64,000 nt of DNA from contig NZ_FOAF01000002.1 in assembly GCF_900109575.1 (NCBI RefSeq), positions 248,001-312,000 of the forward strand. The letters are read 5' to 3'. Shown in pieces: positions 55,787 to 64,000 of the stretch. The position numbers and the translations under genes are program-made. The stretch's first letter is position 1. The number at the start of each line of letters is the position of its first letter. The DNA is from Olivibacter domesticus (GTDB lineage: Bacteria; Bacteroidota; Bacteroidia; Sphingobacteriales; Sphingobacteriaceae). The notes below the pieces were generated by a model. That model worked only from the letters and a program-made list of their open reading frames with translations, was not told the origin of the DNA and did not search any database.

Positions 55787-55909
55787 TTAGAAACGGAAGA
55801 TGTCAACATCTCCACTTCTATAACCTATCATCTCTTTATCCTTCAATTGCTTCACAATACCTGTTATGAAGCTCACTATGCTATTTACAAGGATTAAAAA
55901 ATAATCCAC
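55787..55909 (-). CDS. Possible small membrane peptide between 6S RNA and rny
   Basis: Minus-strand frame of 40 codons beginning at GTG 55909, ending TAA at 55787: one hydrophobic helix (VDYFLILVNSIVSFITGIV) then KQLKDKEMIGYRSGDVDIFRF. An internal ATG at about 55831 has an AAGGA eight nt before it and would give only 14 aa. No strong ribosome site for the longer form and no family known, so this is weak. Confidence 0.22.
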   Translation of the reverse strand: MDYFLILVNSIVSFITGIVKQLKDKEMIGYRSGDVDIFRF

Positions 55910-55920
55910 CAACAGTACAC

Positions 55921-56089
55921 AAAAAAACCGCAGCTAAAAATAGGTTCCAATTATTTTAAACTTCATATATACAGGATTAGCGTACTAACTATCTTCAGGT
56001 GGCAAATGCAAAATGAAGTATGTCTATTTACGCTTCGTTATATTGAAGTGTTAAGTTTAAAAATAGTGAAACCCGAATTAACTGCGGTT
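55921..56089 (-). ncRNA. ssrS: Candidate 6S RNA between zapA and rny
   Basis: Minus strand, about 169 nt. The ends AACCGCAG (56089-56082) and CTGCGG plus a T-run (55933-55921) close a perfect stem that ends in seven T, an intrinsic-terminator-like 3' end. Inside, GGTTTC pairs with GGAACC, and TTTTAAACTT with AAGTTTAAAA (10 bp), then smaller CTTCA/TGAAG hairpins: a long rod with bulges, like 6S RNA. 6S RNA, which mimics an open promoter and sequesters sigma-70 RNA polymerase, is encoded next to zapA in many bacteria, as here. The call is based on synteny and folding by eye. Confidence 0.6.
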
Positions 56090-56123
56090 AAATCTTTATT
56101 AGCTCTATATATTAAAAGAACGA

Positions 56124-56414
56124 TTAATCTTTAAAAAACTCAGTTAGCAGCTGATCTAGTTTATAGACCTTCTCTGACACACTCGTATCTTCCTCACGTA
56201 CCTGCTTCTCTGCCTTCAATGTTGCTGTTGCATAATGCAAAACAGCCATTGAAAGCAAGTCCTGTTTATCTCTAACCGCATAATTTTCTTGCAAATCTTT
56301 TATACGGTCATTAATCAATTTCGCTGCATGACGAATGATTTCTTCCTCCTCCATTTCAATCCGTAGAGGATACAATCTGTCTGCAATATTTATTTTTATG
56401 GAAATATCTCCCAT
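56124..56414 (-). CDS. zapA: Cell division protein ZapA
   Basis: 96 aa. MGDISIKINIADRLYPLRIEMEEEEIIRHAAKLINDRIKDLQENYAVRDKQDLLSMAVLHYATATLKAEKQ is the ZapA globular head followed by a C-terminal coiled coil. ZapA bundles FtsZ filaments at midcell. It lies 36 nt after a coiled-coil gene and upstream of the candidate 6S RNA, in the pheT-coiled coil-zapA-rny order common in Bacteroidota. Confidence 0.9.
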   Translation of the reverse strand: MGDISIKINIADRLYPLRIEMEEEEIIRHAAKLINDRIKDLQENYAVRDKQDLLSMAVLHYATATLKAEKQVREEDTSVSEKVYKLDQLLTEFFKD

Positions 56415-56450
56415 ACTATGAGCTTATTCACTATATAATTATGAGCCGTT

Positions 56451-56759
56451 TTATTTCAACAACTCAATACATTTATCTATTTCTCTCACAAAATCGTTAA
56501 TTTTTTGCTTGATGTCAAGAGTTTTTTCATTTAAGCCTTCACTCTTCACTTCAGCACCTTCTAACGAACGGGCAACAGTCAGCGCCTTTAACTTTTCTTC
56601 TAAATCCTTATTTTTACCTTTACATGCCTCAAAAGCAACCTTAATAGATTGATTTTCTAATTTAAGCATGTCATTTTCTTCTTGTAAAGATAAACATAAT
56701 TCAATCAGTTTTGCTGTTTTCTCTACTATATTATCTAATTGAGCTGAAACTGTTGACAT
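56451..56759 (-). CDS. Coiled-coil protein, ZapB-like position
   Basis: 102 aa, almost wholly predicted coiled coil (LIELCLSLQEENDMLKLENQSIKVAFEACKGKNKDLEEKLKALTVA), no signal. It lies between pheT and zapA in the same orientation with gaps of 20 and 36 nt, so it is in their operon. ZapB, which links ZapA to MatP in other bacteria, is a short coiled coil; this may be a functional analogue, but sequence similarity to ZapB is not evident. Confidence 0.75.
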   Translation of the reverse strand: MSTVSAQLDNIVEKTAKLIELCLSLQEENDMLKLENQSIKVAFEACKGKNKDLEEKLKALTVARSLEGAEVKSEGLNEKTLDIKQKINDFVREIDKCIELLK

Positions 56760-56779
56760 AGACTTTTAACCATAATACC

Positions 56780-59185
56780 TTATCCTTTTCTTACTTCCGC
56801 ACCAACTTCTTTTTCAAAGTTAAGTATTAATTTTTGCATCACCGAATCAATTTGTTTATCCGTTAAAGTTTTTTCCTCGTCCTGCAACTCGAAACTTAGT
56901 GCATATGACTTCTTACCTGCCGGTAATTTATCGCCCACATACACATCAAACACATTTACTGACTTCAAAAGTTTTCGATCTGTTTTCTCTGCAATATTTT
57001 TCAGTTTCTCGAAAGCCACATCGGTATTGATTAATAATGATAGGTCTCGGCGAACGACAGGGAATTTGGATACTTCTTTATACGTAATTTTATTTTTACG
57101 GATCGTTTTTAACAGCAGCTCCCAATCAATAACGGCATAAAAAACATCTCCATTAACATCCGTTTGTTTCAGTGCATGCGCTGCTACCGCGCCAAAGCTT
57201 ACCAAAGGCTTCTGTCCTTTTAAATATTGCAAGCCATAAGCTAAATGATTATGCTGTAAATCATTTACCTGAAGGTCTCTCATATTAAAGCGTGTTACAA
57301 GTGCGTCAACCGCGGCTTTTATATGATAAAAAGACACCGGTTTCGATTGTTGGTTCCACTGCTGCCCTTGCTGTGCACCTGTTATTGCCAAACTTAAATA
57401 TTGCTTCTCCTCATATCCACTCTCTAGTAAATGATAGGTCTTTCCGAATTCAAACAGTTTTAGATCTCCATTACGACGTTTTTGGTTATATGTCACTGCT
57501 TCCAATGCGGAGAAGAGTAGATTTTGACGCATCGTATCTAAATCACTACTCAAAGGATTTAAAATTTTCACCGCAGTATCTTCATTATCTGCGTAAGAAA
57601 GCTTTGTTAAGGAATTAGAAAGTATTTCAAAATATCCATTGCCAATTAATAAATCCGAAACAATATTTTGAATGAGTTCTTTATCCGGTTTGGGTACCGT
57701 ATTCAATGAAGCTTTAATTTGTTGCTTCATCTCAATGTTATTATATCCGTATATTCTTAAAACTTCCTCTATAATATCTACTTCACGCGTCACATCTACT
57801 CTATATGGAGGGACTTTTACATGCAATACCTCAGCGGTGGACTGATCCGTTATCTCAATCTCCAAAGCTTTGATAATAGAAATAATCTGTTCGTTATCGA
57901 TATCCTTACCAATTAAACGTCGTACCTTGTCGAAACTTACTTCAAAGGCAAAAGGAGTTGCTACTGTAGGATAAAAATCGGAGATATCAGAACTTATCTC
58001 ACCTCCCGCAAGCTCTTGTATAAGCAGTGCCGCTCTTTTTAACGCATAAACGGTTATATTAGGGTCGGTACCCCGCTCAAATCGAAATGACGCATCTGTT
58101 TTTAGTCCGTGTCTTTTAGAAGACTTTCTGATACTTACAGATTGAAAATAGGCACTTTCTAAAAATACATTAGTGGTTTGCGCTACAACGCCTGATTTGA
58201 TTCCTCCAAATACACCCGCAATACATAAGGGCTTTTCCTGATCGCATATCATAAGATCTTCTGCCGAAAGTTTCCGTTCTACCTCGTCTAAGGTGACGAA
58301 CCGTTCTCCCTCCTGAGCATTTCTCACAATGATTTCCTTGCCAGCAATCTGATCGGCATCAAAAGCATGTAGTGGCTGCCCTAAATCATGCAGCACATAA
58401 TTGGTTACGTCTACCACATTGTTTATAGGGCGTATACCGATTACTTTCAATTGCTCGATTAACCAGGCTGGTGATTCACCAACCTTTACCCCACTGATAC
58501 TGACTCCCGTATATCGCTTACAAGCTTCTTGATTAAGTACCTGTACTTTTATTGGATTATTGGTACGCGATATCTTAAACGATGTAACATCAGGAAGCGT
58601 ATAACCGCCTCTTAAATAAGCTGCAATGTCTCGCGCTACTCCGAGATGAGAAGCAGCATCCGCTCTGTTAGGCGTTAATCCTATTTCAAAGCAATAATCA
58701 TCTTGAATATCAAAGTAATCTTTCGCTAATGTTCCAATAGGTGCTGTTTCATCCAGTACCATGATCCCATCATGCGATTTACCGAGACCTATTTCATCTT
58801 CCGCACAGATCATACCTTCCGATACTTCCCCTCTGATCTTAGATTTGTTGATTTTAAAAGGTTCACCTTCCAATGGGTATACCGTCGTTCCGACCGTTGC
58901 AACAACTACTTTCTGGTCTTTAGCTACATTTGGTGCTCCACACACGATTTGCAATACTGATTCAGCACCTACATCCACTGTTGTAATACGTAATCTATCG
59001 GCATTTGGATGTTGTACGCAAGTAAGCACCCGGCCTATCACCAGCCCCTCTAAACCGCCAGGGAGACTTTGAACAACATCAAGGCTCTCTACTTCTAAAC
59101 CTATGTCGGTTAAGATCAATGAAAGCTCTTGCGGAGTTTTATCTGTAGATATAAATTGTTTAAGCCAGTTGTATGATATTTTCAT
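56780..59185 (-). CDS. pheT: Phenylalanyl-tRNA synthetase beta subunit
   Basis: 801 aa, normal length. Domains in order: start MKISYNWLKQFISTDKTPQELSLILTDIGLEVES, tRNA-binding domain (about 40-150, VIGRVLTCVQHPNADRLRITTVDVG), B3/B4 editing domain (about 205-385, DVTNYVLHDLGQPLHAFDAD and FRFERGTDPN), B5 domain (about 405-475), catalytic-like core and C-terminal FDX-ACB anticodon-binding domain (about 705-801, FPVVRRDLSLLINTDVAFEKLKNI). It pairs with PheS to charge tRNA-Phe; pheS is not in the window. A TAAGTTTG element upstream (59265-59272) may be the -7 box. Confidence 0.97.
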   Translation of the reverse strand: MKISYNWLKQFISTDKTPQELSLILTDIGLEVESLDVVQSLPGGLEGLVIGRVLTCVQHPNADRLRITTVDVGAESVLQIVCGAPNVAKDQKVVVATVGTTVYPLEGEPFKINKSKIRGEVSEGMICAEDEIGLGKSHDGIMVLDETAPIGTLAKDYFDIQDDYCFEIGLTPNRADAASHLGVARDIAAYLRGGYTLPDVTSFKISRTNNPIKVQVLNQEACKRYTGVSISGVKVGESPAWLIEQLKVIGIRPINNVVDVTNYVLHDLGQPLHAFDADQIAGKEIIVRNAQEGERFVTLDEVERKLSAEDLMICDQEKPLCIAGVFGGIKSGVVAQTTNVFLESAYFQSVSIRKSSKRHGLKTDASFRFERGTDPNITVYALKRAALLIQELAGGEISSDISDFYPTVATPFAFEVSFDKVRRLIGKDIDNEQIISIIKALEIEITDQSTAEVLHVKVPPYRVDVTREVDIIEEVLRIYGYNNIEMKQQIKASLNTVPKPDKELIQNIVSDLLIGNGYFEILSNSLTKLSYADNEDTAVKILNPLSSDLDTMRQNLLFSALEAVTYNQKRRNGDLKLFEFGKTYHLLESGYEEKQYLSLAITGAQQGQQWNQQSKPVSFYHIKAAVDALVTRFNMRDLQVNDLQHNHLAYGLQYLKGQKPLVSFGAVAAHALKQTDVNGDVFYAVIDWELLLKTIRKNKITYKEVSKFPVVRRDLSLLINTDVAFEKLKNIAEKTDRKLLKSVNVFDVYVGDKLPAGKKSYALSFELQDEEKTLTDKQIDSVMQKLILNFEKEVGAEVRKG

Positions 59186-59352
59186 TAATTTTTATTTTTT
59201 GGTATGGAAGCTAAAATACTCATATAAGTGACCGCCATTTCAGTATGCAATAAAAAATTTGATGCAAACTTAGCATAATTTTTATTTATTAATCGAAGGG
59301 CTACACTAAATTTTATCTGATAAATCTTTAATAATATCAGTTTAAACTACTT

Positions 59353-60054
59353 TTAAGGCATCTGCCCGTTATCTATAAAACTATAATATCCCTCATCCGA
59401 CACAATCACATGATCCAGCACCCTTATATCCAAACATTTAGCCCCCGATACTATTTTATCAGTCAGGCTCTTATCTGCTAAACTGGGAGTTAGCGCCCCG
59501 GATGGATGATTATGACTTAATATAATACCTGTTGCTTTAGCCTGCAAAACAGCTTGAAAAACTGTTTTGGCGTCTACCGCAACGACGCCCATACCTCCTT
59601 TACTGATCAACTCTTTACCAATTACTCTATTCCTGGTATTGAGCAGTAGAATCCAAAATTCTTCATGCGACAAATCGGCAAAAACAGATTTCAAAATGCG
59701 ATAAACATCTTCGCTGCTTGTTATTTGTGGCTTTTCTTCTGCCGTATATTCCTTTCTTCTCCTGCCCAATTCAAGCGCTGCAATAATAGCAATTCCTTTA
59801 GCTTCTCCTATACCTTTATAGGCGCATAAATCAGCGAGAGAAAGCCGTGCGAGATCTCCCAAATTATTACCTACATCTCTTAATATACGTTTGCTAAGTT
59901 CAACTGCAGTTTCATCTTTTGAACCGCTTCCAATTAAAATAGCCATCAATTCAGCATCACTTAAGGATCTACGACCGTTCAACAGGAGCTTCTCCCTTGG
60001 CCTGTCTTGCTCCGCCCATTGTTTTAACTTCATTCTGGTAAAATCATTCTCCAT
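59353..60054 (-). CDS. radC: RadC-family JAMM protein (UPF0758)
   Basis: 233 aa. N-terminal MKLKQWAEQDRPREKLLLNGRRSLSDAELMAILIGSGS, a helix-hairpin-helix-like segment (LCAYKGIGEAKGIAIIAALELGRRR, about 77-100) and the JAMM metal site HNHPSGALTPSLAD (His181, His183, Ser185, Asp194). Named for DNA repair but its molecular role is unsettled. It runs in the same direction as pheT downstream but is separated by 167 nt and so is probably its own unit. Confidence 0.93.
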   Translation of the reverse strand: MENDFTRMKLKQWAEQDRPREKLLLNGRRSLSDAELMAILIGSGSKDETAVELSKRILRDVGNNLGDLARLSLADLCAYKGIGEAKGIAIIAALELGRRRKEYTAEEKPQITSSEDVYRILKSVFADLSHEEFWILLLNTRNRVIGKELISKGGMGVVAVDAKTVFQAVLQAKATGIILSHNHPSGALTPSLADKSLTDKIVSGAKCLDIRVLDHVIVSDEGYYSFIDNGQMP

Positions 60055-60430
60055 TGACCTGTAATTTATATTATATAGACATGGGGTATGCTATCATATG
60101 ATGAACCAACACCTCCTATGCATATCTATAATTTTTATCAAAAGATGATAGATTTTTTGCGATGAATGGGTTTAGTATTGGTTAGAAATATGAGTATTTC
60201 CCTATTCTTCAAATATAAAGAAATAAGTTTTCATCTGTAAATATTTTTTTATCCATCGGTCAGATGGAGCTTACCATGTTGAAAATTTACATTTCTCTGT
60301 GTGATGAATCCGCCAGCTGGCGGATAAACATGGACGGTTCATATGCAATTCGCCTCAGCTGTATATAAAGATATTTTATAGAGATACGACATATTTTAGT
60401 ATTTTTAGCTCCCATATACGATTATAAACA
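60055..60430. other. Gap between divergent radC and DUF1080 genes
   Basis: About 375 nt, AT-rich, with no ORF. It holds a GC-rich perfect palindrome at 60308-60325 (listed apart). No promoter is clear enough to call. Confidence 0.5.
60308..60325. repeat. 18-bp perfect GC-rich palindrome (REP-like)
   Basis: ATCCGCCAGCTGGCGGAT is an exact dyad in AT-rich surroundings and would form a 9-bp snap-back without a loop in DNA terms. It looks like a repetitive extragenic palindrome; only one copy is in the window. Confidence 0.5.
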
Positions 60431-60472
60431 ATGAAACCACAGCATTTAATGATAAAAATAATTAACAAAAGA

Positions 60473-61339
60473 ATGAACAAACTATTACAATTGGGGATGT
60501 TTGCAATGATTAGCGGAGCACTGATATCATGCCAGAACATCCAATCTAAAGAAGAAAGGGAACAAAAGCCAGAGTGGGTTGATTTATTTAACGGAAAAGA
60601 TTTGAAAGATTGGACGGTGAAAATAGCCAAACACGAGGTTGGTGAGAATTACGCAAACACATTTAGAGTTGAAAACGGTGTGATTAAAGTAGGTTACGAA
60701 GGTTACAAAGAGTTTGATCAACAATATGGTCATATTTTTTACAATAAGCCTTTTTCACATTACCTCTTAAGAGTAGAATATCGATTTGTAGGAGAGCAAG
60801 CAAAAGGAGGTGAAGGATGGGCATGGAGAAATAGTGGTATTATGCTTCATGGGCAGGCGCCTAAGACCATGTTAAAGGATCAGGATTTTCCTATTTCTCT
60901 GGAAGCCCAGCTTTTGGGAGGAAATGGAAAAGAAGAAAGGAGCACCGGAAATTTATGTACTCCCGGAACGGAAGTAGTTTATAAAAATGAGCTCTTCACC
61001 CCTCATTGTCTTAATTCGAATTCACAAACATACGCAGGAGATCAATGGGTAACAGCCGATGTGCTAGTTTTGGGCGATTCTATTATCAGACATATTATCA
61101 ATCAAGATACCGTAATGGTATATACGAAACCAACCATTAATGGGGGCGGCGTTTCTAATTATGATCCAAAAGTTAAAAAGGATGGTCAAGCATTAAGTAG
61201 CGGATATTTTTCTCTCCAAAGCGAAAGTCACCCTATAGAGTTCAGAAAGGTAGCCATTATTGATCTGCAACCTTATGCCGATGACAGCGAAAAGCTAAAC
61301 AGTGTGCTAGCAGAACTACGTAAAAATGAAGGAAAATAG
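60473..61339 (+). CDS. DUF1080 (3-keto-disaccharide hydrolase type) lipoprotein
   Basis: 288 aa from the ATG at 60473, chosen because it opens a lipoprotein signal (MNKLLQLGMFAMISGALISC, Cys20); ATGs at 60431 and 60449 add a polar prefix. DUF1080 lectin-like fold: EWVDLFNGKDLKDWTVKIAKHEVGENYANTFRVENGVIKVGY (classic opening), WAWRNSGIMLHGQAP, ISLEAQLLGGNGKEERSTGNLCTPG, and final LSSGYFSLQSESHPIEFRKVAIIDL. Family members hydrolyse 3-keto glycosides or bind glycans on the surface. It ends 54 nt before the convergent rpsT, sharing a bidirectional terminator. Confidence 0.9.
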   Translation: MNKLLQLGMFAMISGALISCQNIQSKEEREQKPEWVDLFNGKDLKDWTVKIAKHEVGENYANTFRVENGVIKVGYEGYKEFDQQYGHIFYNKPFSHYLLRVEYRFVGEQAKGGEGWAWRNSGIMLHGQAPKTMLKDQDFPISLEAQLLGGNGKEERSTGNLCTPGTEVVYKNELFTPHCLNSNSQTYAGDQWVTADVLVLGDSIIRHIINQDTVMVYTKPTINGGGVSNYDPKVKKDGQALSSGYFSLQSESHPIEFRKVAIIDLQPYADDSEKLNSVLAELRKNEGK

Positions 61340-61344
61340 AAAAA

Positions 61345-61381
61345 GGGTTGTGGCAATGCCGCAACCCCAACATATTTTTTT
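61345..61381. terminator. Bidirectional intrinsic terminator (DUF1080 / rpsT)
   Basis: GGGTTGTGGC-AAT-GCCGCAACCC forms a perfect 10-bp stem (one G-T pair). On the minus strand TTTTTCT follows directly; on the plus strand a seven-T run follows after CAACATA. It serves both convergent genes. Confidence 0.85.
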
Positions 61382-61393
61382 ATAATATTACAA

Positions 61394-61648
61394 TTAAGCT
61401 AAACCGTTAACAAATTTCGTCAACTTAGACTTATTGTTTGAAGCTTTTTTCTTGTGGATAACGTTTTTCTTAGCTAATCTATCTAACATTGAAATTACAC
61501 GAGGTAATAAAGTAGACGCTTCTTCTTTCGAAGTTGTAGTACGTAATTTTTTAATAGCGTTACGAGTTGTCTTAGCTTGGTAACGGTTTCTTAAACGCTT
61601 CGTAGCGTTAGCTCTAATTCTTTTAATTGAAGATTTATGATTTGCCAT
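61394..61648 (-). CDS. rpsT: 30S ribosomal protein S20
   Basis: 84 aa, very basic. [36 protein letters not shown] is the S20 start, with the three-helix 16S rRNA-binding bundle to the end. Standard length. Monocistronic with a well-formed promoter and terminator. Confidence 0.98.
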   Translation of the reverse strand: MANHKSSIKRIRANATKRLRNRYQAKTTRNAIKKLRTTTSKEEASTLLPRVISMLDRLAKKNVIHKKKASNNKSKLTKFVNGLA

Positions 61649-61683
61649 TTTTTAGCCTTTTATCCTTAATATTTTTCGGACTG

Positions 61684-61715
61684 CAAATATAGGATTAAGA
61701 ATTGTATAATACAAA
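61684..61715 (-). promoter_or_regulatory. Bacteroidota-type housekeeping promoter of rpsT
   Basis: Minus strand: TTTG (61715-61712), 20 nt, then TATATTTG (61691-61684), an exact fit to the -33 TTTG / -7 TAnnTTTG consensus of Bacteroidota. It predicts transcription from about 61677, a ~29-nt leader, and an AAGGATAAAAGG ribosome site. Confidence 0.75.
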
Positions 61716-61845
61716 AAAATTAAAAAAGAATTAACCAACGAACCATTTAGTCGTTTTTTTTAAAGCTAAACACACCTAATCAAACACCTACAGAGGTACT
61801 AAACAATGCAAAAAAATTTTAATAAACACTAATAATCAGACATAT

Positions 61846-62799
61846 ATGAAATATTTTTTACGAAACTTCGTCTTGATCTTTTTTGCCTGCATATTGTCTT
61901 CTTGGGGATTCTTTGCGCATAAACAAATAAATAAAATGGCTGTCTTTACCCTACCCCCACCCCTCGCTCCACTTTACAAAAAACACATCGAACATCTGTC
62001 AGAACATGCGGTGGATCCAGACAAAAGAAGATATGCCAATGAATATGAAGCTGCCAGACATTATATGGATGTTGATGCCTATGGTATAGTACCCTTCGAC
62101 AGCATTCCTAAACATTGGAGAGATGCTGTAAGTAAATACTCAGAAGACACATTGAATAGTAGAGGTATTGTTCCTTGGCAGATTGAGCGTAGTTATAAAC
62201 AGTTAATTAAGGCTTTTGAATTATTAGATATTCAAAAAATATTGAGATATTCGGCAGATCTTGGGCATTATATTGCTGATGCAAATGTACCGCTACATAC
62301 TACCCACAACTATAACGGGCAACTTACAAATCAGGTAGGGATACATGCCTTTTGGGAAAGCAGACTACCGGAACTTTTTTCTATTAATTATGACTTTATA
62401 GTCGGAAGAGCCACTTACATTTCCGATCCCTTAGAGGAGGCTTGGAATATGGTAAAAAACAGTTTCAGTCAAGTCGATACGCTGTTAAAAATTGAGGCCG
62501 CTCTTAGTAATCAATATCCTAAAGAAAAAAAATACACCTACGAGTATCGTTTACAGACTATTGACAGGGTCTATTCAAAAAATTACTCAGCAGTATATCA
62601 CCAACAATTAAATGGTATGGTAGAGCAGCAAATGAAAAAATCCATAAAAGATGTAGGCAATTTTTGGTACTCCGCTTGGGTAGATGCCGGGCAGCCTGAC
62701 GTCACTAAGCTCCTGGGTAATAAAAGTTTTATTCAAGAAACCTTACCCGATAGCATACCGATAAAAAGCAGGGCTTTAGGAAGAGAAGAATGGCAGTAA
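61846..62799 (+). CDS. Exported zinc-dependent phospholipase C / S1-P1-nuclease-like protein
   Basis: 317 aa. Signal peptide (FVLIFFACILSSWG; cleavage leaves Trp or nearby), then WGFFAHKQINKMAVFTLPPPLAP. The Trp-1/His pattern at the mature start and later metal ligands (HYMDVDAYG, DLGHYIADANVPLHTTHNYNGQ with HxxxD and HTTHN, IHAFWES) define the zinc-phospholipase C/S1-P1 fold, which binds three zinc ions. Likely a periplasmic phosphodiesterase acting on phospholipid or nucleic acid; the exact substrate is undetermined. Confidence 0.85.
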   Translation: MKYFLRNFVLIFFACILSSWGFFAHKQINKMAVFTLPPPLAPLYKKHIEHLSEHAVDPDKRRYANEYEAARHYMDVDAYGIVPFDSIPKHWRDAVSKYSEDTLNSRGIVPWQIERSYKQLIKAFELLDIQKILRYSADLGHYIADANVPLHTTHNYNGQLTNQVGIHAFWESRLPELFSINYDFIVGRATYISDPLEEAWNMVKNSFSQVDTLLKIEAALSNQYPKEKKYTYEYRLQTIDRVYSKNYSAVYHQQLNGMVEQQMKKSIKDVGNFWYSAWVDAGQPDVTKLLGNKSFIQETLPDSIPIKSRALGREEWQ

Positions 62800-62877
62800 A
62801 TACCGGACTACCTGAAATATCAAAACCGGAACCTACCCGGTACCCTAGTAACGCTTATTTTTGCGAAAATTTAATTC

Positions 62878-64000
62878 ATGATAAAAATTTTTACCATTAG
62901 TGCATGTATACTCTATACCGGCTTTCAGAGTGTCGGACAAACAATATCTGCTGATCAGTCAACAGCTATTGACACCACGTATAAACCTTTAAATGAGGTA
63001 ATTATTAACGAAAACAGACTGCAAACGCCTTTTACCGAGCAAAACAGAAATATCAATATTATTTCCCGTGAGCAGATCAATGCGCTACCTGCTCGTTCAG
63101 TAAACGAACTGCTCACCTACGTTGCTGGTGTTGACGTACGTCAACGTGGCCCTTGGGGAGCCCAGGCAGACATTAGCATTGATGGGGGTACTTTCGAGCA
63201 AACAACTATCTTGGTGAATGGTATCAAAGTAAATGATCCTCAAACTGCTCATCATTCTATGAATATTCCTGTGCCGCTGGGTGCAATTGAGCGTATTGAA
63301 ATAATCAAGGGTCCTGCTGCCCGTATTTATGGTGTGAATAGCTTAACAGGCGCTATTAACATTATTACGCGCACACCTGCCAATGATAATTTTCAGGTAT
63401 CTGTGAATGCGGCGTCTAGCCTCAAATCAAAGGAAAATGGAAAAGGTATCTACAATGCGCGCGGCATTCAAATTGGAAAGGGCTTTGCCAATGCCCATTC
63501 CAACCATCTACTATATGGTGGCCATGAATCTGGCAATGGTTACAGATATAACACCCCTTTTAACAACAACAAACTATTCTACCAAGGCAATATAGTAACA
63601 GATAAAACAGGCTTATGGAGTTTTATGGCCGGTTATACGTTCAATGATTTTGGAGCAAATGGATATTATGCAGCGCCGAACGATAAGGAGTCTAAAGAAA
63701 TTGTCCAAACGGGTATCTTTTCCGTTGGGTACAAAAAGCAGTTATCGAAATGGAGCATCAGTCCACGTATCAGTTACCGCTACAACCATGACGATTATCG
63801 CTACAACCAATATGATTTAAGCTTATTTCGTAATCTTCATCATTCGCATGTTATCAATACCGAAGTTAACTCAACCTATAAAAGCGCCTACGGATCGATT
63901 GGCCTTGGGCTGGAAATGCGCAATGAATTTCTCCTAAGTACTAATATGGGGGATAGGGATAGAAGTAATTATGGCTTCTATGCAGAATATAAAACAGATC
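62878..64000 (+). CDS. TonB-dependent receptor (BtuB/FepA-like), 3' end cut by window
   Basis: Frame open from the ATG at 62878 through the end of the window (374 codons seen). Signal peptide MIKIFTISACILYTGFQSVGQ, then directly the TonB box/plug: PLNEVIINENRLQTPFTEQNRNINIISREQINALPARSVNELLTYVAGVDVRQRGPWGAQADISIDGG, LVNGIKVNDPQTAHHSMNIPVPLGAIERIEIIKGPAARIYGVNSLTGAINIITR, and the first barrel strands. It lacks the carboxypeptidase-like N-domain of SusC, which fits vitamin B12- or siderophore-type receptors. No cobalamin riboswitch fits into the 78-nt gap upstream. The ligand is therefore undetermined. Confidence 0.93.
   Translation, partial: MIKIFTISACILYTGFQSVGQTISADQSTAIDTTYKPLNEVIINENRLQTPFTEQNRNINIISREQINALPARSVNELLTYVAGVDVRQRGPWGAQADISIDGGTFEQTTILVNGIKVNDPQTAHHSMNIPVPLGAIERIEIIKGPAARIYGVNSLTGAINIITRTPANDNFQVSVNAASSLKSKENGKGIYNARGIQIGKGFANAHSNHLLYGGHESGNGYRYNTPFNNNKLFYQGNIVTDKTGLWSFMAGYTFNDFGANGYYAAPNDKESKEIVQTGIFSVGYKKQLSKWSISPRISYRYNHDDYRYNQYDLSLFRNLHHSHVINTEVNSTYKSAYGSIGLGLEMRNEFLLSTNMGDRDRSNYGFYAEYKTD

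Noticed and set aside
62800-62877. Cobalamin riboswitch upstream of the BtuB-like receptor
   Set aside because: The gap is only 78 nt, too short for the aptamer, and no B12-box-like sequence is visible.

Overview
The window looks like chromosome of a Bacteroidota bacterium, most likely Sphingobacteriaceae (Sphingobacterium, Pedobacter or Olivibacter type). The reasons are three SusC/RagA-class or other large TonB-dependent receptors plus a partial one, two SusD lipoproteins, many lipoproteins with a short lipobox, a Bacteroidota-type promoter (TTTG, 20 nt, TATATTTG) in front of rpsT, and AT-rich intergenic DNA. Genus is an inference. No rRNA, tRNA, intact insertion sequence, phage or CRISPR array was seen.

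Layout. 1-8.0 kb: the end of a polysaccharide utilisation locus (PUL), with a GH31 glycosidase (cut by the window start), SusC, SusD and a surface glycan-binding-type lipoprotein, then a convergent exported Gfo/Idh/MocA oxidoreductase. 8.0-18.1 kb: two small hypotheticals, the envelope pair TamB and a TamA-like lipoprotein, malate dehydrogenase and a retropepsin-like protein. 18.4-22.8 kb: two GT4 glycosyltransferases flanking a flippase-like membrane protein, converging on a secreted EEP-family phosphodiesterase. 23-26.2 kb: MBL-fold protein, two small proteins and a membrane acetyltransferase of the HGSNAT type. 26.4-30.8 kb: a sialic-acid locus on the minus strand (FadR-type regulator, sialidase, N-acetylneuraminate lyase, second lyase-family protein) with ATGTA/TACAT sites that may be the regulator's operators. 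31-34 kb: small lipoproteins, two Nudix hydrolases, an odd GC-rich intergenic block and a SYLF protein. 34.1-40.3 kb: a three-gene SusC-SusD-DUF218 operon without a glycosidase. 40.8-46.6 kb: a TonB receptor with a beta-helix lipoprotein, and a divergent unknown lipoprotein.

46.65-48.3 kb is the strangest part. It holds a GC-richer block, two matching TTGCCG-N4-TGGCA sites exactly 50 bp apart, an array with a 21-bp (seven-codon) period and a 147-bp higher-order period broken by one stop codon, and a pseudogene that joins the P-loop start of a zeta-toxin-like ATPase to a winged-helix tail. I read it as a decaying accessory or toxin-antitoxin island.

48.4-54.2 kb: exported TIM-barrel isomerase/epimerase, aldo/keto reductase, FKBP, GT28-like glycosyltransferase plus GH1 beta-glucosidase, and a DUF962/Mpo1-like protein. 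54.2-61.6 kb is housekeeping: pheT, coiled-coil gene, zapA, a candidate 6S RNA, rny, radC, a DUF1080 lipoprotein and rpsT. 61.8-64 kb: a zinc-dependent phospholipase C-like protein and the start of a BtuB/FepA-like receptor that runs off the window.

Together the genes describe an outer-membrane-centred glycan scavenger: receptors and lipoproteins import oligosaccharides, exported glycosidases and oxidoreductase/isomerase-type enzymes process them, and TamAB, the GT4/flippase cluster and SYLF/EEP proteins look after the envelope.
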